Shown: piece after piece, positions 45,500-54,318 of the stretch | How positions within the stretch are numbered: the stretch's first letter is position 1 | How the letters are laid out: each line of letters begins with the position of its first letter | Source: Williamsia sp. | Lineage (GTDB): Bacteria > Bacteroidota > Bacteroidia > Chitinophagales > Chitinophagaceae | DNA: 64,000 nucleotides | Direction: 5' to 3' | Assembly (NCBI GenBank): GCA_015069695.1 | Contig: JADCRZ010000013.1 | Span: 81,481 to 145,480, forward strand | The notes under the pieces: model-generated | Databases searched by the model: none | What the model was told of the DNA's origin: nothing | The model's input: only the letters and a program-made list of their open reading frames with translations | Program-made: the position numbers and the translations under genes

Positions 45500-47299
45500 T
45501 TACAGGTAGATAATGATCTTGGATTCGGCGAGTTGCTTTTGAAGTTCCAGCGATTTGCGTTCAGCTTCCCTGCTGTAAACTTTTTGCTGAAGCTGGAGCT
45601 GGTTTTGCAAGTTTTCCAGCTGCTGTTGCTGGGTTTTGTATTTCTTCAATTCTGTTAGTTCGTTGTACAGTACAGCCTTGTATTGTTTATCTGAATACTG
45701 GATGATAGAATCTTTTACCGCTTCATTGATCCGTTGCCAGTTCAGCCGGTTAAAAGATTGCTCCAATTCTTTTTTCAGGATTTGAATGCTTGCCCTCGAG
45801 TGGGAAGGAAGCCGTTTTTGAATGGCGGCCCAATCGATCTCATTCAGGGCTTTTTGGGTCTTTAAAAGCGATTCACGGGCTGCCTGCTCGTGGTAAGTCT
45901 CTGTGCGCATAGGCTTCAATGTATCTACAGAAAAGTAAAAGCTGGATGAAGGCACATAGGGGAAACCTGAAACCAGGGCAGCGGCGGGCAGCTCAGGCTG
46001 TATAATTTCCGGAATGGAAAAATTCCTGTTCTCTACATTCACAGCTTCCTGGGGTTCGGTCAGCCGGCTGATATCTTCTGTTACGGAGGCTGGAATAATG
46101 AGCGCTTCTTGCTCTTCCGCTACAAGCGGCTCTGTTGCAGGTTTAGCAAGCTTAACGGGCTGTTTTTTGACCGGATTGAGCGGGAACATCAGATCGGCCC
46201 GGGAAGAGGCAATAGGCAGGGGATACTCTACAAAAGAGAGTTTGCGTGCAGGCAAACGGGGCGATATAAAAGAGAGGGTGTTTTCTGGTAAAGGCTTTTC
46301 TTCGCCGGTACGCGAAGGTTTAAGCGAAAGAAACCCGAATAAGGCACAGCCAGCCAAGCAAACCGCCAGCCGGGAAAAGGCAACGGGTTCAGCAGCAGGA
46401 ACTTGCAGGATGCGTTGTACCCGGTGCAGTAGTACTTTGCGGCTTGAACCTGTGGCCGCTACACCGGATTGCAGATAACCGATCCGGCTCTTTTCCAGCA
46501 TCAGCAGGGCAGAGGCGTACTGGTGGGCATTGAACTGGTACTGCATTACCCAATCATCGCAGGTGTATTCCCTTTCTTGTTTCACGCTGTGAAGAAGCAT
46601 CCGGGCAAACGGATTGAAGAAAAACAAGATCTCTACAAATGCCACCCAGATATTGACCAGGTAATCGTTCCGTTTGATATGAGCCAATTCGTGAAGGAGG
46701 ATGGCTTCTAACTGGGCCATAGACAATTGGTTCATGCAAGCCAGCGGCATCAGGATCGTGGGCTTGAGAAAGCCGATAACCAGCGGCGTATCCACATACT
46801 CCGATATAAACACTTGTACCTGCCGTTTGATATTGAGCTGTAAAGCCATTCTTTTCACATACAGCCGGATATCCACAGCAGCTTTGCTCAATCCTGCGGA
46901 ATACACACTATGAGAGCGGTAAAGAGAATAGAAAAAAAGGCCAAACTGCAGAACAATCACCAGCAAATACAGGAGGGTAACATAACCAAGATAATGCTCG
47001 CGGAATGATTGCAGTGATCTGTTTAACATAAAATATGCACTATCCGCTTTCTCCATACTAGGCAGCCACGAAGTGAGCGGAGTGGAGCTGTCTTGGTCCT
47101 GGTAGCTGGTAACGAGATTTACCAGGAACCATCCGGTTCCGGCAACACACAGTAACAGGGCAAAACCATGCTTAAAGGGAGAAGAAAGTTTCCGGAAGGA
47201 GCGGGTCAAAAGATAGAAAAAGAACCAGAGTAAACCAAACTGCCACAAGCTATTGAGGAGGGCCCATCCCAACGCCTGGAGGAAGAACGAATGGTTCAT
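45500..47299 (-). CDS. M56 family metallopeptidase, BlaR1/MecR1-like, with long C-terminal region
   Basis: 599 residues. The N-terminal half has four or five membrane helices with the zinc motif HELAH at about 203-207 in LEAILLHELAHIKRNDYLVN and YTCDDWV nearby. The C-terminal half lacks a beta-lactam sensor domain; instead it is Pro/Glu-rich and then a charged helix-forming region (TELKKYKTQQQQLENLQNQL). The protein is probably a membrane-embedded signal protease acting on its BlaI partner, encoded 11 bases upstream. Confidence 0.9.
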   Translation of the reverse strand: MNHSFFLQALGWALLNSLWQFGLLWFFFYLLTRSFRKLSSPFKHGFALLLCVAGTGWFLVNLVTSYQDQDSSTPLTSWLPSMEKADSAYFMLNRSLQSFREHYLGYVTLLYLLVIVLQFGLFFYSLYRSHSVYSAGLSKAAVDIRLYVKRMALQLNIKRQVQVFISEYVDTPLVIGFLKPTILMPLACMNQLSMAQLEAILLHELAHIKRNDYLVNIWVAFVEILFFFNPFARMLLHSVKQEREYTCDDWVMQYQFNAHQYASALLMLEKSRIGYLQSGVAATGSSRKVLLHRVQRILQVPAAEPVAFSRLAVCLAGCALFGFLSLKPSRTGEEKPLPENTLSFISPRLPARKLSFVEYPLPIASSRADLMFPLNPVKKQPVKLAKPATEPLVAEEQEALIIPASVTEDISRLTEPQEAVNVENRNFSIPEIIQPELPAAALVSGFPYVPSSSFYFSVDTLKPMRTETYHEQAARESLLKTQKALNEIDWAAIQKRLPSHSRASIQILKKELEQSFNRLNWQRINEAVKDSIIQYSDKQYKAVLYNELTELKKYKTQQQQLENLQNQLQLQQKVYSREAERKSLELQKQLAESKIIIYL

Positions 47300-47310
47300 C
47301 GGGAGGGGGT

Positions 47311-47691
47311 TTATTGATTTTTAAGGTTGTTAAGCAGTTCTTGTATAGCTTCCAGCTCTTCGTGCGATGCTTTGTGGTTTCCCAGGGCCTGGATAACAAG
47401 CTGGGTGGAAGAACCGCCAAACAATCCATCAATCATTTTCCCCAGCAAGTGTTTCTGGGTTTTTTCCTTGCTCACAGCCGCCTGGTAGATATGTGTTTTG
47501 ACCGAGGCATCCCTTTTCACCAATCCTTTTTCGTGCATGATCTGCATCAGCTTGAGCGTGGTGGTATAACCCACATCTTTTGTTTTAGCCAGTTCTTCAT
47601 GCACTTCGCGGACACTGGCCAGGCCGTTTTTCCACAATACACTTAAAATTTCCAGTTCACTCTCAGTTGGTTTGATGTATTTTGTTGACAT
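47311..47691 (-). CDS. BlaI/MecI/CopY family transcriptional repressor
   Basis: 126 residues of the winged-helix BlaI family: TESELEILSVLWKNGLASVR, DVGYTTTLKLMQIMHEKGLV and a C-terminal dimer and cleavage region LLGKMIDGLFGGSSTQLVIQ. The dimer binds an operator and is removed when the paired M56 protease is activated. The target genes are not visible here; it likely represses its own operon and perhaps a remote gene. The spacer upstream of it holds a terminator for hppA only. Confidence 0.93.
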   Translation of the reverse strand: MSTKYIKPTESELEILSVLWKNGLASVREVHEELAKTKDVGYTTTLKLMQIMHEKGLVKRDASVKTHIYQAAVSKEKTQKHLLGKMIDGLFGGSSTQLVIQALGNHKASHEELEAIQELLNNLKNQ

Positions 47692-47820
47692 ACCTGGATG
47701 ATTAGGGCACTAATATACGATTACTTTCGTAATAGAATGTTAATTAGCGTTAAGAAATCAAAAATATTTTTGTGCTCTATACGACCGGATAAAAGCGCTT
47801 TAACAGCTTATAAAACTAAA

Positions 47821-47853
47821 AGAGCCATGATTTTGTCGGTCATGGCTCTTTTT
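47821..47853 (-). terminator. Hairpin terminator behind hppA
   Basis: agagccatga pairs with tcatggctct around a 9-base loop. T-rich tracts flank both sides (tttt on the plus side, ttttagtttta on the minus). It lies 21 bases after the hppA stop; the BlaI gene starts away from it. Confidence 0.8.
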
Positions 47854-47873
47854 TACGAAGTTTATATGGATCC

Positions 47874-50099
47874 TTACAACTTCACTGTTGTGGCAGGCTT
47901 GGCTGCGGTCAGGGAAGCATTCACCACTTTCGGTTGTGGATTATGTTTGGTAGAAAGCGTTTGATCACCCTTGTGCAGGTTTGCCAGGGTAGGCGCTACG
48001 ACCAGCGAAACGATCGACATCAGCTTGATCAGGATATTCATGGACGGGCCAGAAGTGTCTTTGAACGGATCACCTACTGTATCGCCCGTTACAGACGCTT
48101 TGTGCGGTTCTGATTTCTTATAGTAGATTTCCCCGTTGATGTTCACGCCTTTTTCAAAGCTTTTCTTGGCATTGTCCCATGCACCGCCAGCATTGTTCTG
48201 GAAAATACCCATGAGCACACCGCTTACAGTGGCGCCGGCCAGGAAACCACCCAGGGCTTCCGGTCCCAGAATAAAACCAATCAGCAGGGGTGACAGGATG
48301 GTGATCAAACCAGGCGCGATCATTTTCTTGATGGATGCTGTAGTCGAAATCGCTACGCATTTATCGTACTCCGGTTCACCGGTTCCTTCCATGATACCGG
48401 GGATGGTTCTAAACTGCCGGCGCACTTCTTCTACCATGCTCATGGCTGCTTCACCAACCGCTTTGATAGCCAGGGAAGAAAAGATGAACGGGATCATGGC
48501 ACCTACAAACAAGGAGGCCAGGACCTTAGCCTTGTAAATATCGATGCCGTTGAGCTCGTAACCGTTGTGCTGCACAACTCCTACATAGGCAGCAAACAGG
48601 GCCAGCGCAGTTAACGCAGCTGAAGCAATGGCGAAACCTTTCCCGGTGGCAGCCGTGGTATTGCCAACTGCATCCAGTACATCGGTTTTTTCGCGCACTT
48701 CTTTTGGCAGTTCGCTCATTTCAGCGATACCGCCTGCATTGTCAGCGATCGGTCCAAAAGCATCAATGGCGAGCTGCATGGCCGTAGTGGCCATCATTCC
48801 AGCCGCCGCGATCGCTACGCCATATAAACCCGCACAGGCATAAGAACCCCAGATACCGGCAGCAAGCACCAGGATCGGCAAAAAGGTGCTTTGCATACCC
48901 ACTGCAAGTCCGCCAATCACATTGGTAGCATGGCCTGTGGAAGACTGCCGGATGATCGACAAAACCGGGCCTTTGCCCATGGCTGTATAATATTCAGTGA
49001 TCATGCTCATCAGTGTACCAACAACCAGTCCTACAGCAATCGCGCCCAGTACACCCCATTTGGTGAACTCCAGTCCGCGCAAGGTCATGGTTTCAGGCAG
49101 GATAAAATAAACCAACCCTACGCAAGCCAGGGCTGTAAGGATGATAGAACCCCAGTTGCCCAGGTTGAGGGCTTTTTGAACAACGGCCGTACTGATGCCT
49201 GCAGATTCGCTGATGCGTACAAAAAGGGTGGCTACAATAGAAAAAAGAATGCCTACGCCGGCAATCAGCATAGGAAGGAGAATAGGACCCAATCCGTTGA
49301 AATTATCCTGGGAAACAGTTTCCTGGCCCAGTACCATCGTGGCCAGCACCGTGGCTACATAAGAGCCAAACAAATCGGCGCCCATACCGGCAACATCGCC
49401 TACGTTATCACCTACGTTGTCCGCAATAGTGGCAGGGTTGCGCGGATCATCTTCCGGAATGCCTGCTTCTACCTTACCCACCAGGTCGGCTCCTACATCA
49501 GCCGCCTTTGTATAGATACCGCCGCCTACACGGGCAAAAAGGGCGATGGATTCAGCACCGAGGGAAAAACCGGTAAGCACTTCGATCGTTTTCACCATTT
49601 CTTCCGAGTTCACGGAGGCATCCGGTGCGAAAATCATTTTCAGGATAATAAACAAACTACCCAATCCGAGTACTGCCAGTCCGGCTACACCCAGTCCCAT
49701 TACAGAACCGCCGGTGAACGAAACAGCTAGGGCTTTGGACAGGCTGGTACGGGCTGCATGAGCAGTCCGTACATTGGCTTTGGTGGCAATCTTCATTCCG
49801 ATAAAACCGGCAAATGCGCTGAAAAAAGCGCCAATAACAAACGCAACGGCAATAGACCAGTGAGAATTTGCGTTCTGGCTGCCCATCAGGGCCAGCAGCA
49901 GGGCGATGACAACAACAAAATAGGAGAGGATTTTCCATTCTGCTTTTAAAAACGCCATGGCTCCTTCAGCGATATGCGTGCTGATCTGGTTCATGCGCGC
50001 CGTACCGGATTCCTGCTTGGTAACCCAGGCGTATTTGACAGCAGTATACAATAGGCCAGCAATACCCATTAAGGGTACGAGATAAATCAAATTATCCAT
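47874..50099 (-). CDS. hppA: Membrane-bound ion-translocating pyrophosphatase
   Basis: About 741 residues with some sixteen membrane helices, starting at [20 protein letters not shown]. The pyrophosphate-binding [40 protein letters not shown] and [18 protein letters not shown] are present. Alanine rather than lysine follows GNTT in that last motif, the K+-dependent hallmark, so transport of Na+ and/or H+ driven by PPi hydrolysis is expected. It forms a homodimer. A perfect -7-like TATTTTTG lies upstream on the minus strand at 50142-50135. Confidence 0.96.
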   Translation of the reverse strand: MDNLIYLVPLMGIAGLLYTAVKYAWVTKQESGTARMNQISTHIAEGAMAFLKAEWKILSYFVVVIALLLALMGSQNANSHWSIAVAFVIGAFFSAFAGFIGMKIATKANVRTAHAARTSLSKALAVSFTGGSVMGLGVAGLAVLGLGSLFIILKMIFAPDASVNSEEMVKTIEVLTGFSLGAESIALFARVGGGIYTKAADVGADLVGKVEAGIPEDDPRNPATIADNVGDNVGDVAGMGADLFGSYVATVLATMVLGQETVSQDNFNGLGPILLPMLIAGVGILFSIVATLFVRISESAGISTAVVQKALNLGNWGSIILTALACVGLVYFILPETMTLRGLEFTKWGVLGAIAVGLVVGTLMSMITEYYTAMGKGPVLSIIRQSSTGHATNVIGGLAVGMQSTFLPILVLAAGIWGSYACAGLYGVAIAAAGMMATTAMQLAIDAFGPIADNAGGIAEMSELPKEVREKTDVLDAVGNTTAATGKGFAIASAALTALALFAAYVGVVQHNGYELNGIDIYKAKVLASLFVGAMIPFIFSSLAIKAVGEAAMSMVEEVRRQFRTIPGIMEGTGEPEYDKCVAISTTASIKKMIAPGLITILSPLLIGFILGPEALGGFLAGATVSGVLMGIFQNNAGGAWDNAKKSFEKGVNINGEIYYKKSEPHKASVTGDTVGDPFKDTSGPSMNILIKLMSIVSLVVAPTLANLHKGDQTLSTKHNPQPKVVNASLTAAKPATTVKL

Positions 50100-50134
50100 G
50101 TTGATTGAATTCTGGTTGAGAATTGTAAAGTGCG

Positions 50135-50142
50135 CAAAAATA
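50135..50142 (-). promoter_or_regulatory. TATTTTTG -7 element upstream of hppA
   Basis: On the minus strand TATTTTTG matches the TAnnTTTG consensus exactly, about 36 bases before the hppA ATG. A TTG occurs only 14 bases upstream, shorter than the usual 17-23. Pattern match only. Confidence 0.4.
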
Positions 50143-50268
50143 GGGGTTTGCAGCCACAAAATCTACTGCTCCCGTTTTTTCGCGGACACCCTTTTGAAAC
50201 AAGCGTCTCAACGGCTTCCATCAACTTTAAAAGCTACCTTAAACTGCGCGGAAAACAAGCATGGGCGA

Positions 50269-50538
50269 TTATTCTTCGCCGTCTTCATAATTAAAAGCGT
50301 CCTGGTTGTTGTTATATAAAGATTCCCATTGTTTCACTGTTTGTTCGCTCAGCAGTTCTACAATGTCATAAATAGGGTCCGATTTTCTTTTCCATTCTAC
50401 GCTCTCAGTTTCACCATACACAGAAATAAACATACAATAATCCGATTCCAAAGCTACTTTGATCATGGTTACGGGAGCGTTTTCTTCTTCCTGTATCAGA
50501 TAATAACATCCCGGTTCCAGCAACTCATATGAATACAT
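50269..50538 (-). CDS. Small hypothetical protein, 89 residues
   Basis: An acidic cytoplasmic protein, beginning MYSYELLEPGCYYLIQEEEN and ending DAFNYEDGEE, with no membrane span or signal peptide. The codon pattern and even amino-acid mix look like a real gene. I recognise no domain. It stands alone between hppA and a long spacer. Confidence 0.62.
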   Translation of the reverse strand: MYSYELLEPGCYYLIQEEENAPVTMIKVALESDYCMFISVYGETESVEWKRKSDPIYDIVELLSEQTVKQWESLYNNNQDAFNYEDGEE

Positions 50539-50962
50539 ACGTGCACATTTTAAAGTGAACCACCAGGTTCATTTCATAAATACGATCCAGTGAAGAATTA
50601 ATGGGTTGCCAGGCGGAACAATACCCTTTTTCAGGTTCCTGTTTCAGAAGGTATGCGTTGCGCAGGCAGGCGACAAAAGTAAGGAAAACAGGTCATTTGA
50701 GGGCAGTGTTTTGGTTGTTAATCAACCGTTTTGGACTTCTTAAAGGGGCTTGGCTATTCCAACAAGATGAACCCCAACACTCTATGCACAAAAATAAATG
50801 ATTGTTAACAGACGGGCTAAATACAGTAATTTGCAACAGGCACTTTTTAAGACCGTCAGGTGCTTCTTTTAGGGGTGGTAATTGCAGGAGGGACATTTTC
50901 TATCAACATACCAATCAATCATTTAAGAGAAATCTGCCCTCGTCAAAAAAAATCAATGAAGT
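50539..50962. other. Long spacer with a small palindrome
   Basis: 424 bases between a minus-strand hypothetical gene and a plus-strand YhcH-like gene. Short frames occur but look random. There is a palindrome ggttg-ttaat-caacc at 50713-50727, and a gaacc-acca-ggttc pair near 50550. Both could be protein sites; neither has a T-run. Confidence 0.5.
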
Positions 50963-51577
50963 ATGAAATCTTTGTATGCAACAATCGTAGCTGTGGCTTT
51001 CCTTGCAGGTGGACCGGGTTGCCAGGCGCAAACAGCCCTGCAAAACGGCAACACCCAGCAAATAGAGCAGTGGTTTAAAAACCGGGACTGGGCCCCTGGC
51101 GGTCTTACCCTCCAGCTTCACCCATCTACAGACAAAGCCGAATTTGCCCGCCAGTATGCGAAGAACAAGGTGTTGTGGGACAAGGCCTTCCAATTTTTAA
51201 AAGACAATGACCTGGAAAAAATGACACCCGGCAAGTATCCCATCGACAGCAATGATGTGTATATGACGGTAACAGAAAGCGCTTCCAAGGAATTTGACAA
51301 AACGAACTGGGAATCGCACCGGAAATACATCGACCTGCAATATGTGGCAAGGGGAAAAGAGAAAATCGGTGTGTCACCTGTTACCCAAGCTACCGTTACC
51401 AAGCCGTATGATGATGCAAAGGATGTTGCCAATTATACGGCTGAAGGACAGTATTATATTGCCGAACCGGGTACTTTCTTCTTATTCTTTCCCCAGAACG
51501 CACACCGTCCCAGCATCCTGGTAGATGGTTACAATACCGTCCGGAAGATCGTGATCAAAATAAAAGCAGCTCCGTAA
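50963..51577 (+). CDS. YhcH/YjgK/YiaL (DUF386) family protein with export signal
   Basis: 204 residues with a signal peptide, MKSLYATIVAVAFLAGGPGC, whose Cys in GGPGCQAQ may make it a lipoprotein. The mature part is the YhcH beta-barrel fold with TESASKEFDKTNWESHRKYI, DLQYVARGKEKIGVSPVTQA and LFFPQNAHRPSILVDGYNTV. Family members are usually cytosolic sugar-related metal proteins (sialic-acid or related catabolism). The exported form here is a deviation. No sugar genes are adjacent. Confidence 0.85.
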   Translation: MKSLYATIVAVAFLAGGPGCQAQTALQNGNTQQIEQWFKNRDWAPGGLTLQLHPSTDKAEFARQYAKNKVLWDKAFQFLKDNDLEKMTPGKYPIDSNDVYMTVTESASKEFDKTNWESHRKYIDLQYVARGKEKIGVSPVTQATVTKPYDDAKDVANYTAEGQYYIAEPGTFFLFFPQNAHRPSILVDGYNTVRKIVIKIKAAP

Positions 51578-51601
51578 GGACCCTTGTCGAAACCTTATCC
51601 T

Positions 51602-52858
51602 TTACCGGTTAAACAGCATTTTCAGGTAAAAAGAAGGCTTGCTGAACTGGGCCCGGAGGTCCATATCGGTGAACATGCAGCTGATCGTTTTATTCAGGGA
51701 GGGACTCTTGTGTGCCTTGTTGACCACAAAATTAAACAGCCAGGGGTAGTTGCACAAGCGCTGCAGGGTCGCACTGATCTTGAGCTCATCACCGATCCGC
51801 TTGTATAAAACTGCGTCGTACTGGCTTTGCAGAAATGACCTGTCGAAGCGGTTGGCTGTGATGCTTTCACGAATGGCAAAAGCTGCCAGCATTCCACTGT
51901 ACAGGGCATTGCCGATCCCTTCACCGCTAAAAGGATCTACCAGGCTGGCTGCGTCGCCCGTGAGCAGGAAATGGTCGCCTGATACGGGCAGTTTTTCCAT
52001 GCACATTGGCAGTCCCCATCCTTGTATCTTGCCTTCCAGCAAAGCTCCTGCAAAGCGGTCCTTAATAGCCGGGTGGGTTTGGATAATGCTGAGCATGCGC
52101 TCCCGCAGGTTGATCTTTTTATCGCGGATCACTTCCGACAGGATGCCGATTCCTACATTCGCCATCCCATTTGGCAGGGGAAAGATCCATAAATAGCCCG
52201 GCAGGATGTCACGCAAAAAGTGCAGCTCCACATAATTTTCCTGATTCATGCCGCTTACGCCCTTGTAATAGGCTCTTAAACCCACCGCATAGGCTTTTGG
52301 CAGGTTCTTGTCTGTAAGAAAGGTCTTACGCACCACGCTTTTATCACCATCGGCACCTACCAGGAGCGGAGAATTGACGGAATGTGTCTGTCCGGCACAG
52401 GTAAATTGAACATTTATGCCACCTCCTTCAACCCGCTGGAGGCTTTCCACCTGCGCATTCTGGTAAACAGTTGCGTAGGGACTGGCAATTTTGTCAAAAA
52501 GAAACTGGTCAAAAACCATCCGGGGAGACGTAAATCCCGGAGCCGTCTCGCCGGCATGGATGGCAGATCCAAAAGGGATAGAGAGTTGTTTGCCATTTGG
52601 AGCTACGAAGATGATGCCCCGGCTTGGGAGGTATTGCTCTTCATGCTGAAAAATCTCCTGCATCCAGCTTGGATTGGCCTTGCGCAGGACAAAAGCCGTT
52701 TTTCCGCTGCAGGCATCCCCGCAAACTTTGTCGCGCGGAAACCGGTCTTTTTCGAGGATGATATGGTGGATACCGGCCTGAGAAAGATAAATTGAAGTAG
52801 CAGCGCCGGCCGGACCGGCCCCCACTATTACAACCTGGGTTTGCAAATTTTGGTTCAT
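51602..52858 (-). CDS. Geranylgeranyl-reductase-family FAD-dependent oxidoreductase
   Basis: 418 residues from the Met beginning MNQNLQTQVVIVGAGPAGAA. The Rossmann GXGXXG is followed by EKDRFPRDKVCGDACSGKTA, and later FLLTGDAASLVDPFSGEGIG, the FAD motif of this family. The enzyme probably reduces a double bond in an isoprenoid or quinone-type lipid. It converges on the YhcH-like gene. The 169 bases before its start hold only the promoter region of the next plus-strand gene. Confidence 0.88.
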   Translation of the reverse strand: MNQNLQTQVVIVGAGPAGAATSIYLSQAGIHHIILEKDRFPRDKVCGDACSGKTAFVLRKANPSWMQEIFQHEEQYLPSRGIIFVAPNGKQLSIPFGSAIHAGETAPGFTSPRMVFDQFLFDKIASPYATVYQNAQVESLQRVEGGGINVQFTCAGQTHSVNSPLLVGADGDKSVVRKTFLTDKNLPKAYAVGLRAYYKGVSGMNQENYVELHFLRDILPGYLWIFPLPNGMANVGIGILSEVIRDKKINLRERMLSIIQTHPAIKDRFAGALLEGKIQGWGLPMCMEKLPVSGDHFLLTGDAASLVDPFSGEGIGNALYSGMLAAFAIRESITANRFDRSFLQSQYDAVLYKRIGDELKISATLQRLCNYPWLFNFVVNKAHKSPSLNKTISCMFTDMDLRAQFSKPSFYLKMLFNR

Positions 52859-53027
52859 GATGCCTAAAAGACAAATGTAGGGGTGCCTGTGCAATCGGCG
52901 CTTTTTATTTTAAAGGGTCAGAAAAAATATGGCACAAGGCCTCAATAGGATTTGATTAACAAAAATCAGAAATTATTTAAGCTATCTTCAGGCAAACAAT
53001 TGTAATTCAACACCTAAAAAAATTACT

Positions 53028-53225
53028 ATGAAAAAGGTTTTCATGATGATTGCCATTGCCTTCTTTTCTGTTAGTGCTTTTTCCCAGGACAAGATGAACA
53101 AAAAGATGGAAAACAAAACAGACAAGATGAACAAGAAAGTAGAGAACAAAACTGATAAGATGAACAAGAAAGTAGACAGTACAGGCAAAAAAGCAACTGC
53201 AAAAGTTAAAAAGGTAACAAAATAG
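53028..53225 (+). CDS. Small secreted Lys-rich protein with 11-residue repeats
   Basis: 65 residues: signal peptide MKKVFMMIAIAFFSVSAFSQ, then three tandem copies of a DKMNKKxENKT-like unit and a Lys-rich tail. The 11-residue period and high Lys/Asn/Met content are reminiscent of LEA-type or apolipoprotein-type amphipathic repeats. Function unknown; likely periplasmic and disordered until it meets a partner. Confidence 0.68.
   Translation: MKKVFMMIAIAFFSVSAFSQDKMNKKMENKTDKMNKKVENKTDKMNKKVDSTGKKATAKVKKVTK
53088..53186 (+). repeat. Three 33-bp tandem repeats coding 11-residue units
   Basis: The units start with gacaagatgaacaa and differ by a few bases; the third is degenerate at its end (gacagtacaggc). 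They lie within the small secreted-protein gene. Confidence 0.8.
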
Positions 53226-53342
53226 AGCAGGGGAGATCTCCCTACTACATAAAGTGAAATTTTTATGTTAAGTAAAGAAATTCGCTATAAGTAGCCACTT
53301 CATAAGTTCATAGGGGGAGAAACTTCTATTCGAGGAACAAAC

Positions 53343-53372
53343 AAAAAAGCCACTAAGCGAACTTAGTGGCTT
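53343..53372 (-). terminator. Strong Rho-independent terminator of the small unit
   Basis: On the minus strand aagccactaag pairs exactly with cttagtggctt around a ttcg loop, closed by six Ts. This is among the strongest terminator hairpins in the window and ends the structured unit described next. Confidence 0.88.
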
Positions 53373-53417
53373 TGACGCTTGCTGTGCGTCACCAGATTAA
53401 TTTGATGGATGCCTCCG

Positions 53418-53465
53418 TTAACGAACCGTTACCGACGGCATCCATGACATATCTGAAGATTGCAT
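53418..53465 (-). CDS. 15-codon frame behind a full Shine-Dalgarno
   Basis: ATG CAA TCT ... CGT TAA encodes MQSSDMSWMPSVTVR. AAAAGGAGG precedes it by 5 bases, a spacing and strength seldom seen in this phylum. The stop codon lies in the hairpin that follows. Whether the peptide is made or the site only docks ribosomes is unknown. Confidence 0.42.
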   Translation of the reverse strand: MQSSDMSWMPSVTVR

Positions 53466-53492
53466 GAATACCTCCTTTTCTTTGGTGAGATG

Positions 53493-53518
53493 CAAATCTA
53501 CGCAAACTGTGTAGATTT
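53493..53518 (-). promoter_or_regulatory. -7 element TAGATTTG inside an inverted repeat
   Basis: The minus strand has TAGATTTG (53500-53493), a perfect -7, and it forms one arm of aaatctac...gtagattt, an 8-base inverted repeat with a 9-base centre. A TTTC stands where a -33 TTTG is expected, 20 bases upstream. A repressor site over the promoter is plausible. Confidence 0.45.
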
Positions 53519-53559
53519 TTGAAAGGAATAAACCCTTAATTTTTGCAAAAATCTCTATA

Positions 53560-54318
53560 CTATTTGCTCTTTGTTCCCCCTAAACTCTTCCTGATTTTTT
53601 CCAGCATCGCTTCAACGATCCCCAGGTCTTCCACTGTGGCAATTACCAGGGTGGAACTTAGCCCATCTCCCTGGATGCTTATCTTGAACCTGCCAGTAGG
53701 ATCATTTGCTAATTGATTGTTCTCTAACACATTATCGCTGGCAACTGTAAAATTTTTTGATATTTGAGGTGAGGGTCGTTGTTCTTCGGGAGCAACAGGG
53801 GTTATAGACATTTGAACAGGTTCGTCTTTTGCAACCAATGCAGGCATATCGTCAGCAGGCAACAGCTTTCCATCACGGAGCAGTTGCAGGCGCTTTAAAC
53901 CTTCAACAAAATAGCCGGCAATTTTAGCACTTACCTTTTCATCCACCTGGAACTCCCTGATCAGGAGTTTATCAAGCATGGGAAGGGGGAGTTCCTTGCC
54001 TTTAAAGCGATCATATATCTTCCGGTAAAGGACAGGGTGGAGGAATGAAACCCGTTGTGCCTCAATCTTTTCTGAAGGGTTATATGAGAATTTTATCTTC
54101 TTGTAAAGTTCTGATACGGAAAGTCTGTCCCCCTTGCGCTGGATGAGATCGTGTTTGATCCCACTGCTGACCAGCACACCAAAGCCGCCACTTACCTTCT
54201 TCTTCAATTGGTGCGCGCAATCTGCAATGGTACAGCTACCACCTAGATAATCTACTGTATTCGCTAATTCGAGCACCCGGGAGAATGAAAACAAAGGGTA
54301 GTCAACAATCTTTGGCAT
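53560..54318 (-). CDS. Hypothetical protein with N-terminal winged-helix-like region
   Basis: 252 residues from the Met beginning MPKIVDYPLFSFSRVLELAN; a longer frame adds seven residues. The first 110 residues look like a helix-turn-helix fold (LGGSCTIADCAHQLKKKVSG, GIKHDLIQRKGDRLSVSELY), possibly DUF5343-like. The middle is low-complexity, and the C-terminus RFKISIQGDGLSSTLVIATV then EDLGIVEAMLEKIRKSLGG is predicted beta plus helix. No signal peptide. It sits in an AT-rich stretch, which may mean a later arrival. I do not recognise it with confidence. Confidence 0.6.
   Translation of the reverse strand: MPKIVDYPLFSFSRVLELANTVDYLGGSCTIADCAHQLKKKVSGGFGVLVSSGIKHDLIQRKGDRLSVSELYKKIKFSYNPSEKIEAQRVSFLHPVLYRKIYDRFKGKELPLPMLDKLLIREFQVDEKVSAKIAGYFVEGLKRLQLLRDGKLLPADDMPALVAKDEPVQMSITPVAPEEQRPSPQISKNFTVASDNVLENNQLANDPTGRFKISIQGDGLSSTLVIATVEDLGIVEAMLEKIRKSLGGTKSK

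Larger units (their letters stand above)
53343..53486 (-). ncRNA. Candidate small structured RNA, or a 15-codon gene with a strong Shine-Dalgarno
   Basis: Minus-strand transcript of about 145 bases. After a perfect TAGATTTG -7 element comes aaaaggaggtattcATG with an ideal 5-base spacing, then a 15-codon frame (MQSSDMSWMPSVTVR). The second half of that frame folds into a long hairpin (53405-53445: atggatgcc pairs with ggcatccat, plus an inner taacg/cgtta stem and a 3-base loop). A second small hairpin gacgc...gcgtc (53374-53390) and the terminator follow. The promoter, Shine-Dalgarno and terminator make it autonomous. I know no family it belongs to. Confidence 0.6.

Noticed and set aside
50601..50801. 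66-codon plus-strand frame in the spacer before the YhcH-like gene
   Set aside because: Composition is unlike a protein (Cys, Arg and Trp scattered), no start signal, and it crosses the palindrome at 50713.
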